The notes under the pieces were generated by a model, which did no database searches, had not been told where the DNA came from, and was given only the letters and a program-made list of their open reading frames with translations. From contig NZ_JAODBU010000003.1 in assembly GCF_025336545.1 (NCBI RefSeq), forward strand, positions 186,001 to 250,000: a DNA stretch of 64,000 nt, in the 5' to 3' direction. The position numbers and the translations under genes are program-made. The stretch is from Eubacterium_U album. GTDB taxonomy: Bacteria > Bacillota > Clostridia > Lachnospirales > Lachnospiraceae. Of this stretch, positions 1-8,498 are shown in pieces (position 1 is the first letter of the stretch; every line of letters starts with the position of its first letter).

Positions 1-1
1 A

Positions 2-688
2 TTTACTTATACAGTGAAAACTGATGAGACAGGGGCAGATTATATAAGTGATTTAAGATACATTGGATGTGAGACAGATGTTACAATTCCGGCTTATATT
101 AACGGAATACCAGTAAAAAAATTAGATGATTCAGTATTTCTTACAAGCAAGAAATCCAAAGATAAGTTTAGTGGAATAAGTGTATCGGAAGATATTGAAA
201 AATTATATATTGAGGATGGGATTACATGCGTACAGTGTATAGTATGGCCGTTGGAAAATATAAAAGAAATCAGATTACCGGAGACATTAGAAACATTAGA
301 TGGTTTAAAATTTGGAGGATGTGGAAAATTAAAAAAATTAAATTTTGAAGTTATATACAGATTTGGAATAATTCCTGACGGAATGTTTTCATCAGCATTA
401 GATCTCGATAAGCCATTAGTTATTCCGGGAAATGTAAAAACAATAGGCAGATATGCGTTTGATGGAGCAGGAGTAAAAAAAGTAATATTAGAGGAAGGCG
501 TAGAAATAATTGATCAGGGAGCATTTTCATCTTCTGATGTAACAAAGATAGAAATTCCTGAATCCATGAAAATTATAGGTGAATTGGCATTTCAGAACTG
601 TAAATTAAAAACCGTAACTATTAAGTCAGGGGATATACGTGTTGGCACTACAGCTTTTGATAAAAATGTAAAAGTTATTTACAAATAA
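2..688 (+). CDS. BspA-like leucine-rich repeat protein, 3' part (partial at left edge)
   Basis: The reading frame is open to the left window edge, so only the C-terminal part is seen; the GTG at 14 is probably an internal codon because FTYTV before it continues the alignment with the protein at 1649-2686. The visible part has LRR_5/BspA-type repeats (segments such as IPGNVKTIGRYAFDGAGVKKV and EIPESMKIIGELAFQNC), in which a beta strand is followed by I-x-x-x-A-F. Proteins of this family are usually exported adhesins or surface proteins of gut and oral anaerobes. The export signal would lie upstream of the window. A rho-independent terminator follows. Function beyond surface binding cannot be assigned. 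Confidence 0.8.
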   Translation, partial: FTYTVKTDETGADYISDLRYIGCETDVTIPAYINGIPVKKLDDSVFLTSKKSKDKFSGISVSEDIEKLYIEDGITCVQCIVWPLENIKEIRLPETLETLDGLKFGGCGKLKKLNFEVIYRFGIIPDGMFSSALDLDKPLVIPGNVKTIGRYAFDGAGVKKVILEEGVEIIDQGAFSSSDVTKIEIPESMKIIGELAFQNCKLKTVTIKSGDIRVGTTAFDKNVKVIYK

Positions 689-708
689 AAATAGTGATAA
701 AAATACAA

Positions 709-750
709 AATCCTATGTATAATTTATAAAAGATTGTGCATAGGATTTTT
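709..750 (+). terminator. Rho-independent terminator after the first LRR gene
   Basis: AATCCTATG (709-717) pairs with CATAGGATT (739-747), flanked by A-run and T-run. It separates the first LRR gene from pdaA. Confidence 0.85.
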
Positions 751-770
751 GCCAATTGTGAGAAGGTTAA

Positions 771-1619
771 ATGCATATAATGTACGAAATAATCATAATG
801 GCAAAATGGTATTTGACTATGAAAAAATTTATTAAGTGTGTAGCGGTAGCAATTATATTTACAGAAGCATTTTTTGTTGGTGTAGGAATAGGGGTGGTAA
901 AAGACAGAATTATATCAAAGAAAAGCGTAACTGTAGCAAATGCAGGCGATTGGGGATTAGGATTTGGTGCTGAAGGAACAAAACCAACAGGAACGGAATC
1001 AGCAGATACTCTAAAAGAATATGATGCTTATTATATGGCGCAGAGTGATGAAAAAATATTGTATTTAACATTCGATTGTGGATACGAAAATGGAAATACT
1101 CCGGCGATATTAAAGGCATTGAAAAAACACAAAGTACCGGCAACTTTTTTTGTAGTAGGGCATTTCATAAATGAAAACGAAGATTTGATAAAACAAATGG
1201 TAAAAGAGGGCCATAACGTAGGAAATCATACATTTAATCATCCGAATGTTATAGGAATGTCAGAAGAACAATTTGGAAAAGAACTTTCAATGGTGTCTGA
1301 TAAATTTAAAGAAATAACAGGAAAAGAGATGACTAAATTTTATAGGGCTCCTCAGGGAAAATTGAGTTTTGATAATTTGAAAATGGCACAGAAATTAGGA
1401 TATAAAACATTTTTCTGGAGTCTTGCATATGTAGATTGGAATACGGATGCACAGCCTACTAAGGAAGAAGCATTTAGTAAACTATTGACAAGAGTACATC
1501 CCGGAGCAATTGTTCTTCTCCATAACACATCATCAACGAATGGAGAAATATTAGATGAATTACTAGAAAAATGGGAAGACATGGGATACAAATTTGGAAA
1601 GTTACAGGATATAAAGTAA
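771..1619 (+). CDS. pdaA: PdaA-like delta-lactam-biosynthetic polysaccharide deacetylase
   Basis: Predicted peptidoglycan N-acetylmuramic acid deacetylase of the carbohydrate esterase 4 (NodB) family. The motif TFDCGYENG, HTFNHP, RAPQG, FWSLAYVDW and IVLLHN follow the order of the five NodB motifs, and the segment WGLGF..G.KPTG before the domain is typical of spore-cortex PdaA, which makes muramic-delta-lactam. A hydrophobic segment (about residues 22-42) would export or anchor the enzyme. AGAAGG at 761-766 supports the ATG at 771, with 780 possible; a start at 819 (MKKFIKC) gives a more usual signal peptide but has no clear ribosome site. The usual TFDDG/TFDNG motif carries Cys in place of the second Asp/Asn, as seen in some PdaA proteins. 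It suggests a spore-forming ancestor. Confidence 0.85.
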   Translation: MHIMYEIIIMAKWYLTMKKFIKCVAVAIIFTEAFFVGVGIGVVKDRIISKKSVTVANAGDWGLGFGAEGTKPTGTESADTLKEYDAYYMAQSDEKILYLTFDCGYENGNTPAILKALKKHKVPATFFVVGHFINENEDLIKQMVKEGHNVGNHTFNHPNVIGMSEEQFGKELSMVSDKFKEITGKEMTKFYRAPQGKLSFDNLKMAQKLGYKTFFWSLAYVDWNTDAQPTKEEAFSKLLTRVHPGAIVLLHNTSSTNGEILDELLEKWEDMGYKFGKLQDIK

Positions 1620-1648
1620 ATTAAAAGATAACAGAGGAGGAAACGACA

Positions 1649-2686
1649 ATGAAAAAAAGATTTTTTATAATGTTGTTTTTATGTATGATGGTTCCGTGTA
1701 TTCCTATAAATGCAGGAACAGGTACTAAATATGATAAAGAATATACAATTGAAAAAGGAAATATGAGATTTGAAGGCTCTATATTAGATAAAAAGAAAAG
1801 TTATAAGATTGTTACAGAAAATAAAAAAATCGTTAGTGCAACAAAAAGTAGTGAAAACGTGATTATAAAGGGAAAGAAAAAAGGAAGTACTTACATAACG
1901 ATTTACGTTAAAAGGCAGGGAAAGTATAAAAAATATAATACAATAAAGGTTACGGTAAAAAATAAAATACCTATGAAAAGACAGTATAAATATATTATCT
2001 GCAACGAAAATGGAGATGAATATGTAAGTCTTGTTAAGTACAAATGTGATAATTCTAAAGTAAATATTCCTGAATTTATTGAAGGAAAAGTAGTGAAAAA
2101 AATAGAAAAGAACTGTTTTAGAATATTAGATGAGAAAACAAAGGTTAATCAATATATAACATCAGTAAATATAGGTAATGGAGTAGAAATAATAGGGAAA
2201 AGTGCATTTGGGAAATTGCATCAGTTAAAAGAAGTAACTTTACCAAATGGATTAAGAAAGATGGAAGATAGCGTTTTTATTGAGGATTCAAATTTGAAAA
2301 AAGTAAACAATATTGAGTTTATTTATAATTTGGGGTATGTTCCTCTATATACTTTTTGGAGATGTAGCAGTTTTTCACAAAGTATAATTATTCCGTCATA
2401 CGTAAAAGAAATAGAAGATGGAGCTTTTTGCGGAACCGGAGTTAGTAATTTAGAAATAAAAGAAGGAACAGAAAAAATAGGATCACATGCTTTTGCCCAA
2501 ATGAAATTAAATGTTGTGGTCTTACCTAAAAGTGTTAAAGAAATAGGAAGTGTGGCGTTTGCAGGTAATCCAATCGATACGGTAGTAATCAAATCTAAAG
2601 ATACAAAATATGATGACATGACTTTTAGAAGCACAAAAATTGGTTTGCCAAATATATATGAAATATGGAAAATACCAACAGACTAA
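1649..2686 (+). CDS. Secreted BspA-like leucine-rich repeat protein with Ig-like N-terminal region
   Basis: The protein starts with a signal peptide (MKKRFFIMLFLCMMVPCIPINA). Residues about 25-105 are Lys-rich and look like a Big_2-type Ig-like domain (KKSYKIVTENKKIVSAT..GKKKGSTYITI). Residues about 110-340 carry LRR_5/BspA repeats. The C-terminal two thirds are paralogous to the partial protein at 2-688 (for example KYIICNENGDEYVSLVKYKC matches TYTVKTDETGADYISDLRYI in pattern). It starts after AGAGGAGG at 1633-1640. Likely a surface adhesin; no enzymatic motif is visible. PdaA lies between the two paralogues, 29 bases upstream. Confidence 0.8.
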   Translation: MKKRFFIMLFLCMMVPCIPINAGTGTKYDKEYTIEKGNMRFEGSILDKKKSYKIVTENKKIVSATKSSENVIIKGKKKGSTYITIYVKRQGKYKKYNTIKVTVKNKIPMKRQYKYIICNENGDEYVSLVKYKCDNSKVNIPEFIEGKVVKKIEKNCFRILDEKTKVNQYITSVNIGNGVEIIGKSAFGKLHQLKEVTLPNGLRKMEDSVFIEDSNLKKVNNIEFIYNLGYVPLYTFWRCSSFSQSIIIPSYVKEIEDGAFCGTGVSNLEIKEGTEKIGSHAFAQMKLNVVVLPKSVKEIGSVAFAGNPIDTVVIKSKDTKYDDMTFRSTKIGLPNIYEIWKIPTD

Positions 2687-2770
2687 TCGTTGTTCATAAT
2701 GGAATAATGTGGTATATTTTAATAGCCGATAACCTAATGAAGGGACAATGTATATTTAGGAGGAGATATA

Positions 2771-3727
2771 ATGAATAAACCAATATTGAACATAGTAATA
2801 CCATGTTATAATGAGGAAGAGGTTTTACCAATTACAAGTAAACTTTTCTTAGATAAAATATATGAACTTATTAAAATTGGATATATTGATGATAAAAGCA
2901 GAGTGTTATTTGTAAATGATGGAAGTAAAGATAAGACTTGGGATATAATAAAGCAATTATCAAAGGAAGATGAACATTATCAGGGAATTTGCCAGAGCAG
3001 AAACAGGGGCCATCAGAATGCAGTATTGGCTGGAATGATGTATTCTATTGATAAGTGCGATATGATTATATCAATTGACTGCGATGGACAGGATGATATA
3101 AATGCAATGAATGAAATGATAGAAGAATATCAGAATGGTTGTGAGATTGTATATGGTGTCAGAAGTAAGAGAGATACAGATACAGTATTTAAGAGAGCAA
3201 CTGCACAGGGATTTTATAAGTTCCTTAAATGGATGGGCGTAGAAACTGTATACAATCATGCTGATTACAGACTTGTATCGAATAGAGTTCTTAAAGAATT
3301 TAAGAATTTTAAAGAGGTAAATATTTTCTTAAGAGGAATGTTCCCATTAGTAGGGTTTAAAAGTACAAGTGTATTTTATGAAAGAAATGAAAGAATTGCA
3401 GGAGACAGTCATTATCCGTTATCAAAGATGTTGGCATTAGCGATTGATGGAATAACAAGTCTTTCAATTAAGCCAATCAGATTAATAACATCGCTTGGAA
3501 TGTTCGTTTCAATAATAAGTTTTATTGGAGTAATATGGACGTTGATTGTACATTTCATAGGTAATGGCGTTGCAGGATGGGCAAGTATGACAAGCATAAT
3601 ATGTTTTTTAGGCGGTGTACAGCTTATAAGTGTGGGAATTCTTGGCGAATATATAGGAAAGATATATATGGAAGTTAAGGCAAGACCAAGATATATAATT
3701 AGTGAGACAACAGAAGAAGATAAATGA
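2771..3727 (+). CDS. GT2 glycosyltransferase with two C-terminal membrane segments (GtrB/DPM1-like)
   Basis: Family 2 glycosyltransferase of the type that loads sugar onto a polyprenyl phosphate at the inner face of the membrane. The N-terminus IVIPCYNEEEVLP is the nucleotide-sugar binding start, DGSKDKTW and SIDCDGQDD supply the acidic metal and donor-binding residues, and two hydrophobic segments at about 230-250 and 265-290 are typical of GtrB/YkcC proteins. Length 318 fits the family. AGGAGGAG directly upstream marks the start. The donor sugar and acceptor cannot be read from the sequence. It may serve glycosylation of wall polymers or of exported proteins. Confidence 0.85.
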   Translation: MNKPILNIVIPCYNEEEVLPITSKLFLDKIYELIKIGYIDDKSRVLFVNDGSKDKTWDIIKQLSKEDEHYQGICQSRNRGHQNAVLAGMMYSIDKCDMIISIDCDGQDDINAMNEMIEEYQNGCEIVYGVRSKRDTDTVFKRATAQGFYKFLKWMGVETVYNHADYRLVSNRVLKEFKNFKEVNIFLRGMFPLVGFKSTSVFYERNERIAGDSHYPLSKMLALAIDGITSLSIKPIRLITSLGMFVSIISFIGVIWTLIVHFIGNGVAGWASMTSIICFLGGVQLISVGILGEYIGKIYMEVKARPRYIISETTEEDK

Positions 3728-3731
3728 TGAA

Positions 3732-3818
3732 ATAACAACCTTTTTGTCTAAGGGAAGGAGAAAATGTAACAATATACAGATTCTCAACATAAATTCTCTA
3801 TGACAGGAAGGTTGTTAT
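3732..3818 (+). other. Long inverted repeat enclosing an AUG-stop minimal ORF
   Basis: ATAACAACCTTTTTGTC (3732-3748) pairs with GACAGGAAGGTTGTTAT (3802-3818) with two mismatches. In the loop a strong ribosome-binding site (AAGGAG, 3755-3760) precedes ATG immediately followed by TAA (3764-3769). The 3' arm overlaps the -35 of the next promoter and is followed by AATTTT, so it may end transcription of the glycosyltransferase gene. Confidence 0.5.
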
Positions 3819-3840
3819 AATTTTGTCACTATGATATAAT
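3812..3840 (+). promoter_or_regulatory. Sigma-A-type promoter of the cdaA region
   Basis: TTGTTA (3812-3817), 17-base spacer, TATAAT (3835-3840). It lies 50 bases before the first gene of the unit. Confidence 0.6.
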
Positions 3841-3889
3841 TGTAGGCGATTTTATCGTGGATATTATTACTCAAATTTAGGAGAGTTAT

Positions 3890-4324
3890 ATGTTAAATAA
3901 TGAAAAAATAAGCATAATGACAAAATTAGCATTATATGAACAGAAGAATGCTAAATCAGAGATAAAATATAGTAAATATTATAGAAGCGACTATTTGGCA
4001 ATTAAGATGATTAAATCATTTGTTGCCGTAACGATTGCCTATGCACTGATGTTGGCTTTATGGCTTATGTTTAGTGCTGATGCATTTATTGGAAGATTAA
4101 AGACAACGAATTCATTTATGGCAGTAGTGATTTTAATTGTAATGTTTTATATTTTAATTACGGTTGTATATATGATATTTACATATATTTATTATTCAAA
4201 GAAATTTTCTGCCATTAGAGAGAATCTTAATAAATATAATGGAGAATTAAAAGTATTACATAAGATTCAGGAAGAAGAATATGACGCTATTATAAATAGC
4301 ATGGAAGAGAGAGGTGAGGAATAG
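3890..4324 (+). CDS. Small membrane protein of unknown function, first gene of the cdaA unit
   Basis: I do not recognise this family. The 144-residue protein has a charged N-terminus of about 40 residues, two hydrophobic segments at about 45-68 and 78-102 (VVILIVMFYILITVVYMIF), and a charged C-terminal tail likely to be helical. A ribosome site (AGGAGAG) precedes the ATG. Its stop codon overlaps the start of the next gene by one base, which suggests coupled translation. Its place at the head of a unit that leads into the diadenylate cyclase suggests an envelope or signalling role, but this is inference from position only. Confidence 0.7.
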   Translation: MLNNEKISIMTKLALYEQKNAKSEIKYSKYYRSDYLAIKMIKSFVAVTIAYALMLALWLMFSADAFIGRLKTTNSFMAVVILIVMFYILITVVYMIFTYIYYSKKFSAIRENLNKYNGELKVLHKIQEEEYDAIINSMEERGEE

Positions 4325-5298
4325 TGACAGGTTTTTTAGTTTTAAAGGATAAGATAGTAAATTTTTATAATGAACATGGAGCTTTGGTAAGACCTGTTAT
4401 TAAGTTCTTAGTTACATTTGTTGCCTTTACTCTTATAAATAGTCATATAGGATATTTAGAGATACTAGATAACCGGCTTATGTTGTTAGTGGCAGCAATA
4501 GTACTTTCATTTGTACCATGGTCATTAATTGTAGTTGTATTTTCAGGTATGGTGATTGTTAATTTGTATGCTTTGACGTTAGAAATTGCAGCGGTAGTAT
4601 TGGTATTAATGATAATAATGTTCTTATTATTTTTTAGATTTTCATCAAGAGATGGGATATTTATATTACTTATACCTATAGCATTCTACCTGAGAGTTCC
4701 ATATGTCATACCTATTGTGGCAGGATTAATGTGTTCGCCTGCATCAATAGTATCAGTATCATTTGGAACAATAGTTTATTATATTTTAAATGTAGTTGAA
4801 ACAAATGAAACAGCGATAAGTAATATATCGTCCGATAAAGCTTCTACAGCAGGAATCGGAACAGTAGTTTCCATGATAACAGGAAATAAAGAAATGATAT
4901 TAACTGTTGTTGTTTTTGCTATAGTATTATTAATTGTTTATGCGATTAGAAGAAAGTCAATTGACCACGCTTGGATGAAAGCAATATTAATAGGTGGAAC
5001 AGTTGAATTTGTAGCGTTACTTGTAGGAAGTTTAATATTAAACACAAAAGTTTCAATATTATGGCTTGTTATAGGAACAGCCTTGTCATTGGTAATCGCA
5101 GTTATTTTACAATTCTTTGTATTTTCTGTGGATTATACAAGAGTTGAACATACACAGTTTGAAGATGATGAGTATTATTATTACGTAAAAGCAGTTCCTA
5201 AGCTTAATGTTGCGGAACCGGAGATGAATGTAAAACGTATTAATGCCCAAAGACAACACAATAAAAATAAAATTAAGAAAAAGAGCAATAAAAATTAA
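4324..5298 (+). CDS. Polytopic membrane protein of unknown function upstream of cdaA
   Basis: The GTG start overlaps the previous stop codon (TAGTG) behind GAGAGGTGAGGAA. The 324-residue protein is hydrophobic along most of its length, with roughly eight to nine membrane segments (for example VAAIVLSFVPWSLIVVV, ILTVVVFAIVLLIVYAI) and a positively charged Asn/Lys/Gln-rich C-terminal tail from about residue 285. No transport or enzyme motif is evident. It is followed after 37 bases by cdaA, so it may be a membrane partner of the c-di-AMP synthase, but no domain supports that. The weakly hydrophilic segment around 160-180 breaks the membrane region in two halves. Confidence 0.7.
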   Translation: MTGFLVLKDKIVNFYNEHGALVRPVIKFLVTFVAFTLINSHIGYLEILDNRLMLLVAAIVLSFVPWSLIVVVFSGMVIVNLYALTLEIAAVVLVLMIIMFLLFFRFSSRDGIFILLIPIAFYLRVPYVIPIVAGLMCSPASIVSVSFGTIVYYILNVVETNETAISNISSDKASTAGIGTVVSMITGNKEMILTVVVFAIVLLIVYAIRRKSIDHAWMKAILIGGTVEFVALLVGSLILNTKVSILWLVIGTALSLVIAVILQFFVFSVDYTRVEHTQFEDDEYYYYVKAVPKLNVAEPEMNVKRINAQRQHNKNKIKKKSNKN

Positions 5299-5335
5299 CA
5301 TTTGTACGTTAATGTAATGAGAGAGGAGTGATAAA

Positions 5336-6232
5336 ATGAGCATATTAAAAGAATATTTAGGAATTTTTTCTGACAAATATTTGACAATGCCTAAGATTTA
5401 TGCAAGTGATATTGTGGAAATATTTATTATTGCTGTTCTTGTATATTACATTATGATATGGTTCCAAAGAAGCAGGGCATGGACTTTGTTTAAGGGAATT
5501 ATAGTTATTGTACTGTTTATGTTTGCGGCAGTACTGTTTAACCTTACGACCATATTATGGATAGCAGATAAGACGTTAAGTGTTGGAATTATAGCAATTA
5601 TAATTATTTTCCAGCCTGAACTTAGAAAGGCATTAGAGGAATTAGGTAAGAAAAATGTCATTTCCAGATATTTTAAATTTGGAAGTAATACAGGCGATGA
5701 TAGATTTAGTGACAGATCAATTGAAGAAATTGTGAGAGCTACAGTCGACCTTGCTAAAGTAAAAACAGGAGCCTTAATTGTAATTGCAAAAGATCAGGAT
5801 TTGACTGAATACGAGGAAACAGGAATAAGACTTGATGCAGATATAAGCAGACAGTTGTTCATTAATATATTTGAAAAGAATACTCCGCTTCATGATGGAG
5901 CAGTAATTATTGATGGTGATAAAATCACAGCAGCTACTTGTTATCTGCCTTTGTCAAACAGCACATCTTTGAGTAAAGATTTAGGTACAAGACACAGAGC
6001 CGGAGTTGGTATCAGTGAAGTATCTGACAGTGTTGTTGTAATTGTATCTGAAGAAACAGGAAGTATTTCTATTGCAAGAGATGGAAAACTTATTCGATAT
6101 GCAGATGCAGCAACTTTGAAAAATGAACTTAAAAAAGTTCAGGCGAAGGAAGAAGTAAAGAGCAAAAAGAAGAAAGGGTGGAGGCGCAATGAAGTCAGTG
6201 ACGAAAAAACTGAGAGAATCAATAACAAATAA
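5336..6232 (+). CDS. cdaA: Membrane diadenylate cyclase CdaA
   Basis: Makes cyclic di-AMP from two ATP. Three hydrophobic segments in the first 85 residues anchor it, followed by the DisA_N catalytic domain at about 95-245. The catalytic DGA motif is in PLHDGAVIIDG (about residue 186) and RHR in GTRHRAGVGIS (about 220), both intact. Length of 298 residues is slightly above the usual 270-285, because of a Lys-rich tail. The following ybbR/cdaR gene overlaps by 44 bases, the standard cdaA-cdaR arrangement; the usual third gene glmM is absent here. GAGAGGAG precedes the ATG. c-di-AMP typically controls potassium and osmolyte balance and wall homeostasis. Confidence 0.95.
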   Translation: MSILKEYLGIFSDKYLTMPKIYASDIVEIFIIAVLVYYIMIWFQRSRAWTLFKGIIVIVLFMFAAVLFNLTTILWIADKTLSVGIIAIIIIFQPELRKALEELGKKNVISRYFKFGSNTGDDRFSDRSIEEIVRATVDLAKVKTGALIVIAKDQDLTEYEETGIRLDADISRQLFINIFEKNTPLHDGAVIIDGDKITAATCYLPLSNSTSLSKDLGTRHRAGVGISEVSDSVVVIVSEETGSISIARDGKLIRYADAATLKNELKKVQAKEEVKSKKKKGWRRNEVSDEKTERINNK

Positions 6233-7442
6233 TATTATGTTAAAAATTGCGGCTGTTTTTATCGCGGCACTTATATGGCTTGCCGTTGTAAACTTAAGTG
6301 ACCCGACTAAAACAATAACAATATATGGAATCCCAATAAATTTGACAGATGAGGAAGCCATTACAGACCAGAATAAAGTATATAAAGTTGACCAGAGATT
6401 AACATTAAATGTTACTATAACCGGAAAGAGATCCGTAATTTCAGAGTTGAGTTCAGATGATTTTACGGCTGTTGCACCATTAGATGAAATTTCAGTTGCC
6501 AATTCAGTTCAGGTAGAAGTTTCAGCTAATAAGAAAAATGTAGAAAATAAGATTTCAATTGTTAATCAGTCAGTAAAGGCAGTTTCAGTAGATGTTGAAG
6601 ATTTAGTGGACGAGCAGTATCCTGTGGAAGTAGAAATTACAGGAGAACTTGCAAAGGGATATTATTTAGGAGGGTATAGCAACTCAAGAAATAATATTAT
6701 TGTAACGGCACCGGAATCAGTACAGCATAAGATTGACAAAGCAAAAGTTATTGTAGATGTTTCTAATGCAAGCCAGAGTTTTGAAGAAAAATATAAAATT
6801 AAATTATATGATGAAAATGGAAATACAATTAAAAACACTAATGTAACTAAGAACTATAATAAGACAAAAGTAAGTATTGAAGTATTAAAGGGAAATACAA
6901 TTCCTGTAGATGTTGAATATAGTGGTAAACCGGCAAAGGGATATGAAGTTACAGGGGTAGAATTTGAACCACAAAAAGTTACGCTTGTTGGTAAGCACAG
7001 TCTGATAGATTCACTAGAATCAATCAAAGTTCCGAAAGAGGATATCTCTGTTGATGGAGCAAAAGATACGGTTAACGTCGAAGTAAATCTTAATAAGTAT
7101 TTACCGGATGGTGTAAGCGTGTCAGATTCGGCAAATGCTATTGCAACAATAACAGTTAAAGTTGAAAAGTTGGAAACAAAAAAATTTCAAATAAACAAAA
7201 GTGACATATCATTACAGAATATTGAAAGCGGATATATTGCAGAAATTTCCAGTGACTCAATTAGTGTATCGCTTACAGGGCTTAAGTCTGAACTTGATAA
7301 AGTTACACCAGATGATATTAAAGCAGTTGTAAATTTAAAAGGTATTAATTCAAATAAAACAGTTGATGTTTCTTTGACGGTACCTAATAATACAACATTA
7401 AAGAACAAAGTGTCTGTAAAGGTAAAAGTTACGAAGAAGTAA
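6189..7442 (+). CDS. cdaR: YbbR-domain protein, CdaA regulator CdaR
   Basis: One N-terminal membrane segment (about residues 15-34, IMLKIAAVFIAALIWLAVV) is followed by about four extracytoplasmic YbbR repeats, each with a pattern such as VEITGELAKGYYLGG and VEYSGKPAKGYEVTG. CdaR proteins bind the membrane part of CdaA and alter its activity. The start overlaps the end of cdaA, with GGGTGGAGG at 6177-6185 as ribosome site. Length 417 fits. It has no catalytic motif. The protein ends Lys/Val-rich directly one base before the galE leader. Confidence 0.9.
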   Translation: MKSVTKKLRESITNNIMLKIAAVFIAALIWLAVVNLSDPTKTITIYGIPINLTDEEAITDQNKVYKVDQRLTLNVTITGKRSVISELSSDDFTAVAPLDEISVANSVQVEVSANKKNVENKISIVNQSVKAVSVDVEDLVDEQYPVEVEITGELAKGYYLGGYSNSRNNIIVTAPESVQHKIDKAKVIVDVSNASQSFEEKYKIKLYDENGNTIKNTNVTKNYNKTKVSIEVLKGNTIPVDVEYSGKPAKGYEVTGVEFEPQKVTLVGKHSLIDSLESIKVPKEDISVDGAKDTVNVEVNLNKYLPDGVSVSDSANAIATITVKVEKLETKKFQINKSDISLQNIESGYIAEISSDSISVSLTGLKSELDKVTPDDIKAVVNLKGINSNKTVDVSLTVPNNTTLKNKVSVKVKVTKK

Positions 7443-7457
7443 ATGGAGGACTTGATT

Positions 7458-8483
7458 ATGAGTACTATATTAGTAACCGGAGGAGCAGGATTTATTGGAA
7501 GTCATACATGTGTTGAATTATTAAATTCAGGATATGATGTAGTTGTTTTAGATAATTTGTCTAACTCATCAGAAGAATCCTTAAGAAGAGTTCAGAAGAT
7601 TACAGGAAAAAGCCTGAAATTTTATGAAGGAGATATTGCTGACAAAGAATTAGTAGGTAAGATTTTAGATGAAAATAAGATTTTTGCAGTAATTCATTTT
7701 GCAGGATTAAAGGCAGTAGGAGAATCTGTTGCAAAACCATTAGAATATTACAGAAATAATATTTCAGGTACATTAGATATGTGCGATGTGATGAGAAACA
7801 AAGGGGTAAAGAATATTGTATTCAGTTCATCAGCTACAGTATACGGTGACCCGGCTACAGTACCTATTACTGAAGATTTCCCACTTTCAGCAACAAATCC
7901 ATACGGAAGAACAAAACTTATGCAGGAAGAAATCTTTAGAGATTTCTATGTCGCTGATAAAGAATGGAACATTCTTTTATTAAGATATTTCAATCCAATT
8001 GGAGCACATAAGAGTGGAGAAATTGGAGAAGATCCTAACGGAATTCCAAACAACCTTATGCCATACATTGCAAAGGTGGCAACAGGTCAGCTCCCAAAGG
8101 TAAACGTATTTGGCAATGATTATCCTACAAAAGATGGTACGGGCGTAAGAGATTATATTCATGTAGTTGATTTGGCAAAGGGACATGTAAAGGCAATTCA
8201 GAAATTAGAAAAATGTCCTGATATAGGTGTTAAGGCATATAATTTAGGAACAGGAATCGGATATAGTGTATTAGATGTTATTGAGAACTTCAGCAAGGCC
8301 TGTGGAAAACAGATTCCTTACGAAATAACAGAAAGAAGACCTGGAGATATTGCAGAATGTTATGCAAATGCATCCCTTGCAAAAGAAGAGTTAGGATGGG
8401 AAGCAGAATATGGAATCAAGGAAATGTGTGAAGATACATGGAATTGGCAAAAGAAAAACCCTAATGGATATAAGGGAGTATAA
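7458..8483 (+). CDS. galE: UDP-glucose 4-epimerase
   Basis: Interconverts UDP-glucose and UDP-galactose for surface polysaccharide or galactose use. Extended short-chain dehydrogenase with NAD-binding GGAGFIGSH at the N-terminus, catalytic Ser in SSSATVYG and the YGRTK (YxxxK) pair at about residue 152. The start at 7458 is chosen because the upstream in-frame ATG at 7443 is itself part of the ribosome site (TGGAGGAC). Length 341 is normal. It sits between cdaR and an LCP protein with 15-base gaps, so it is probably co-transcribed with them. Confidence 0.95.
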   Translation: MSTILVTGGAGFIGSHTCVELLNSGYDVVVLDNLSNSSEESLRRVQKITGKSLKFYEGDIADKELVGKILDENKIFAVIHFAGLKAVGESVAKPLEYYRNNISGTLDMCDVMRNKGVKNIVFSSSATVYGDPATVPITEDFPLSATNPYGRTKLMQEEIFRDFYVADKEWNILLLRYFNPIGAHKSGEIGEDPNGIPNNLMPYIAKVATGQLPKVNVFGNDYPTKDGTGVRDYIHVVDLAKGHVKAIQKLEKCPDIGVKAYNLGTGIGYSVLDVIENFSKACGKQIPYEITERRPGDIAECYANASLAKEELGWEAEYGIKEMCEDTWNWQKKNPNGYKGV

Positions 8484-8498
8484 TATTGGAGAATACAA

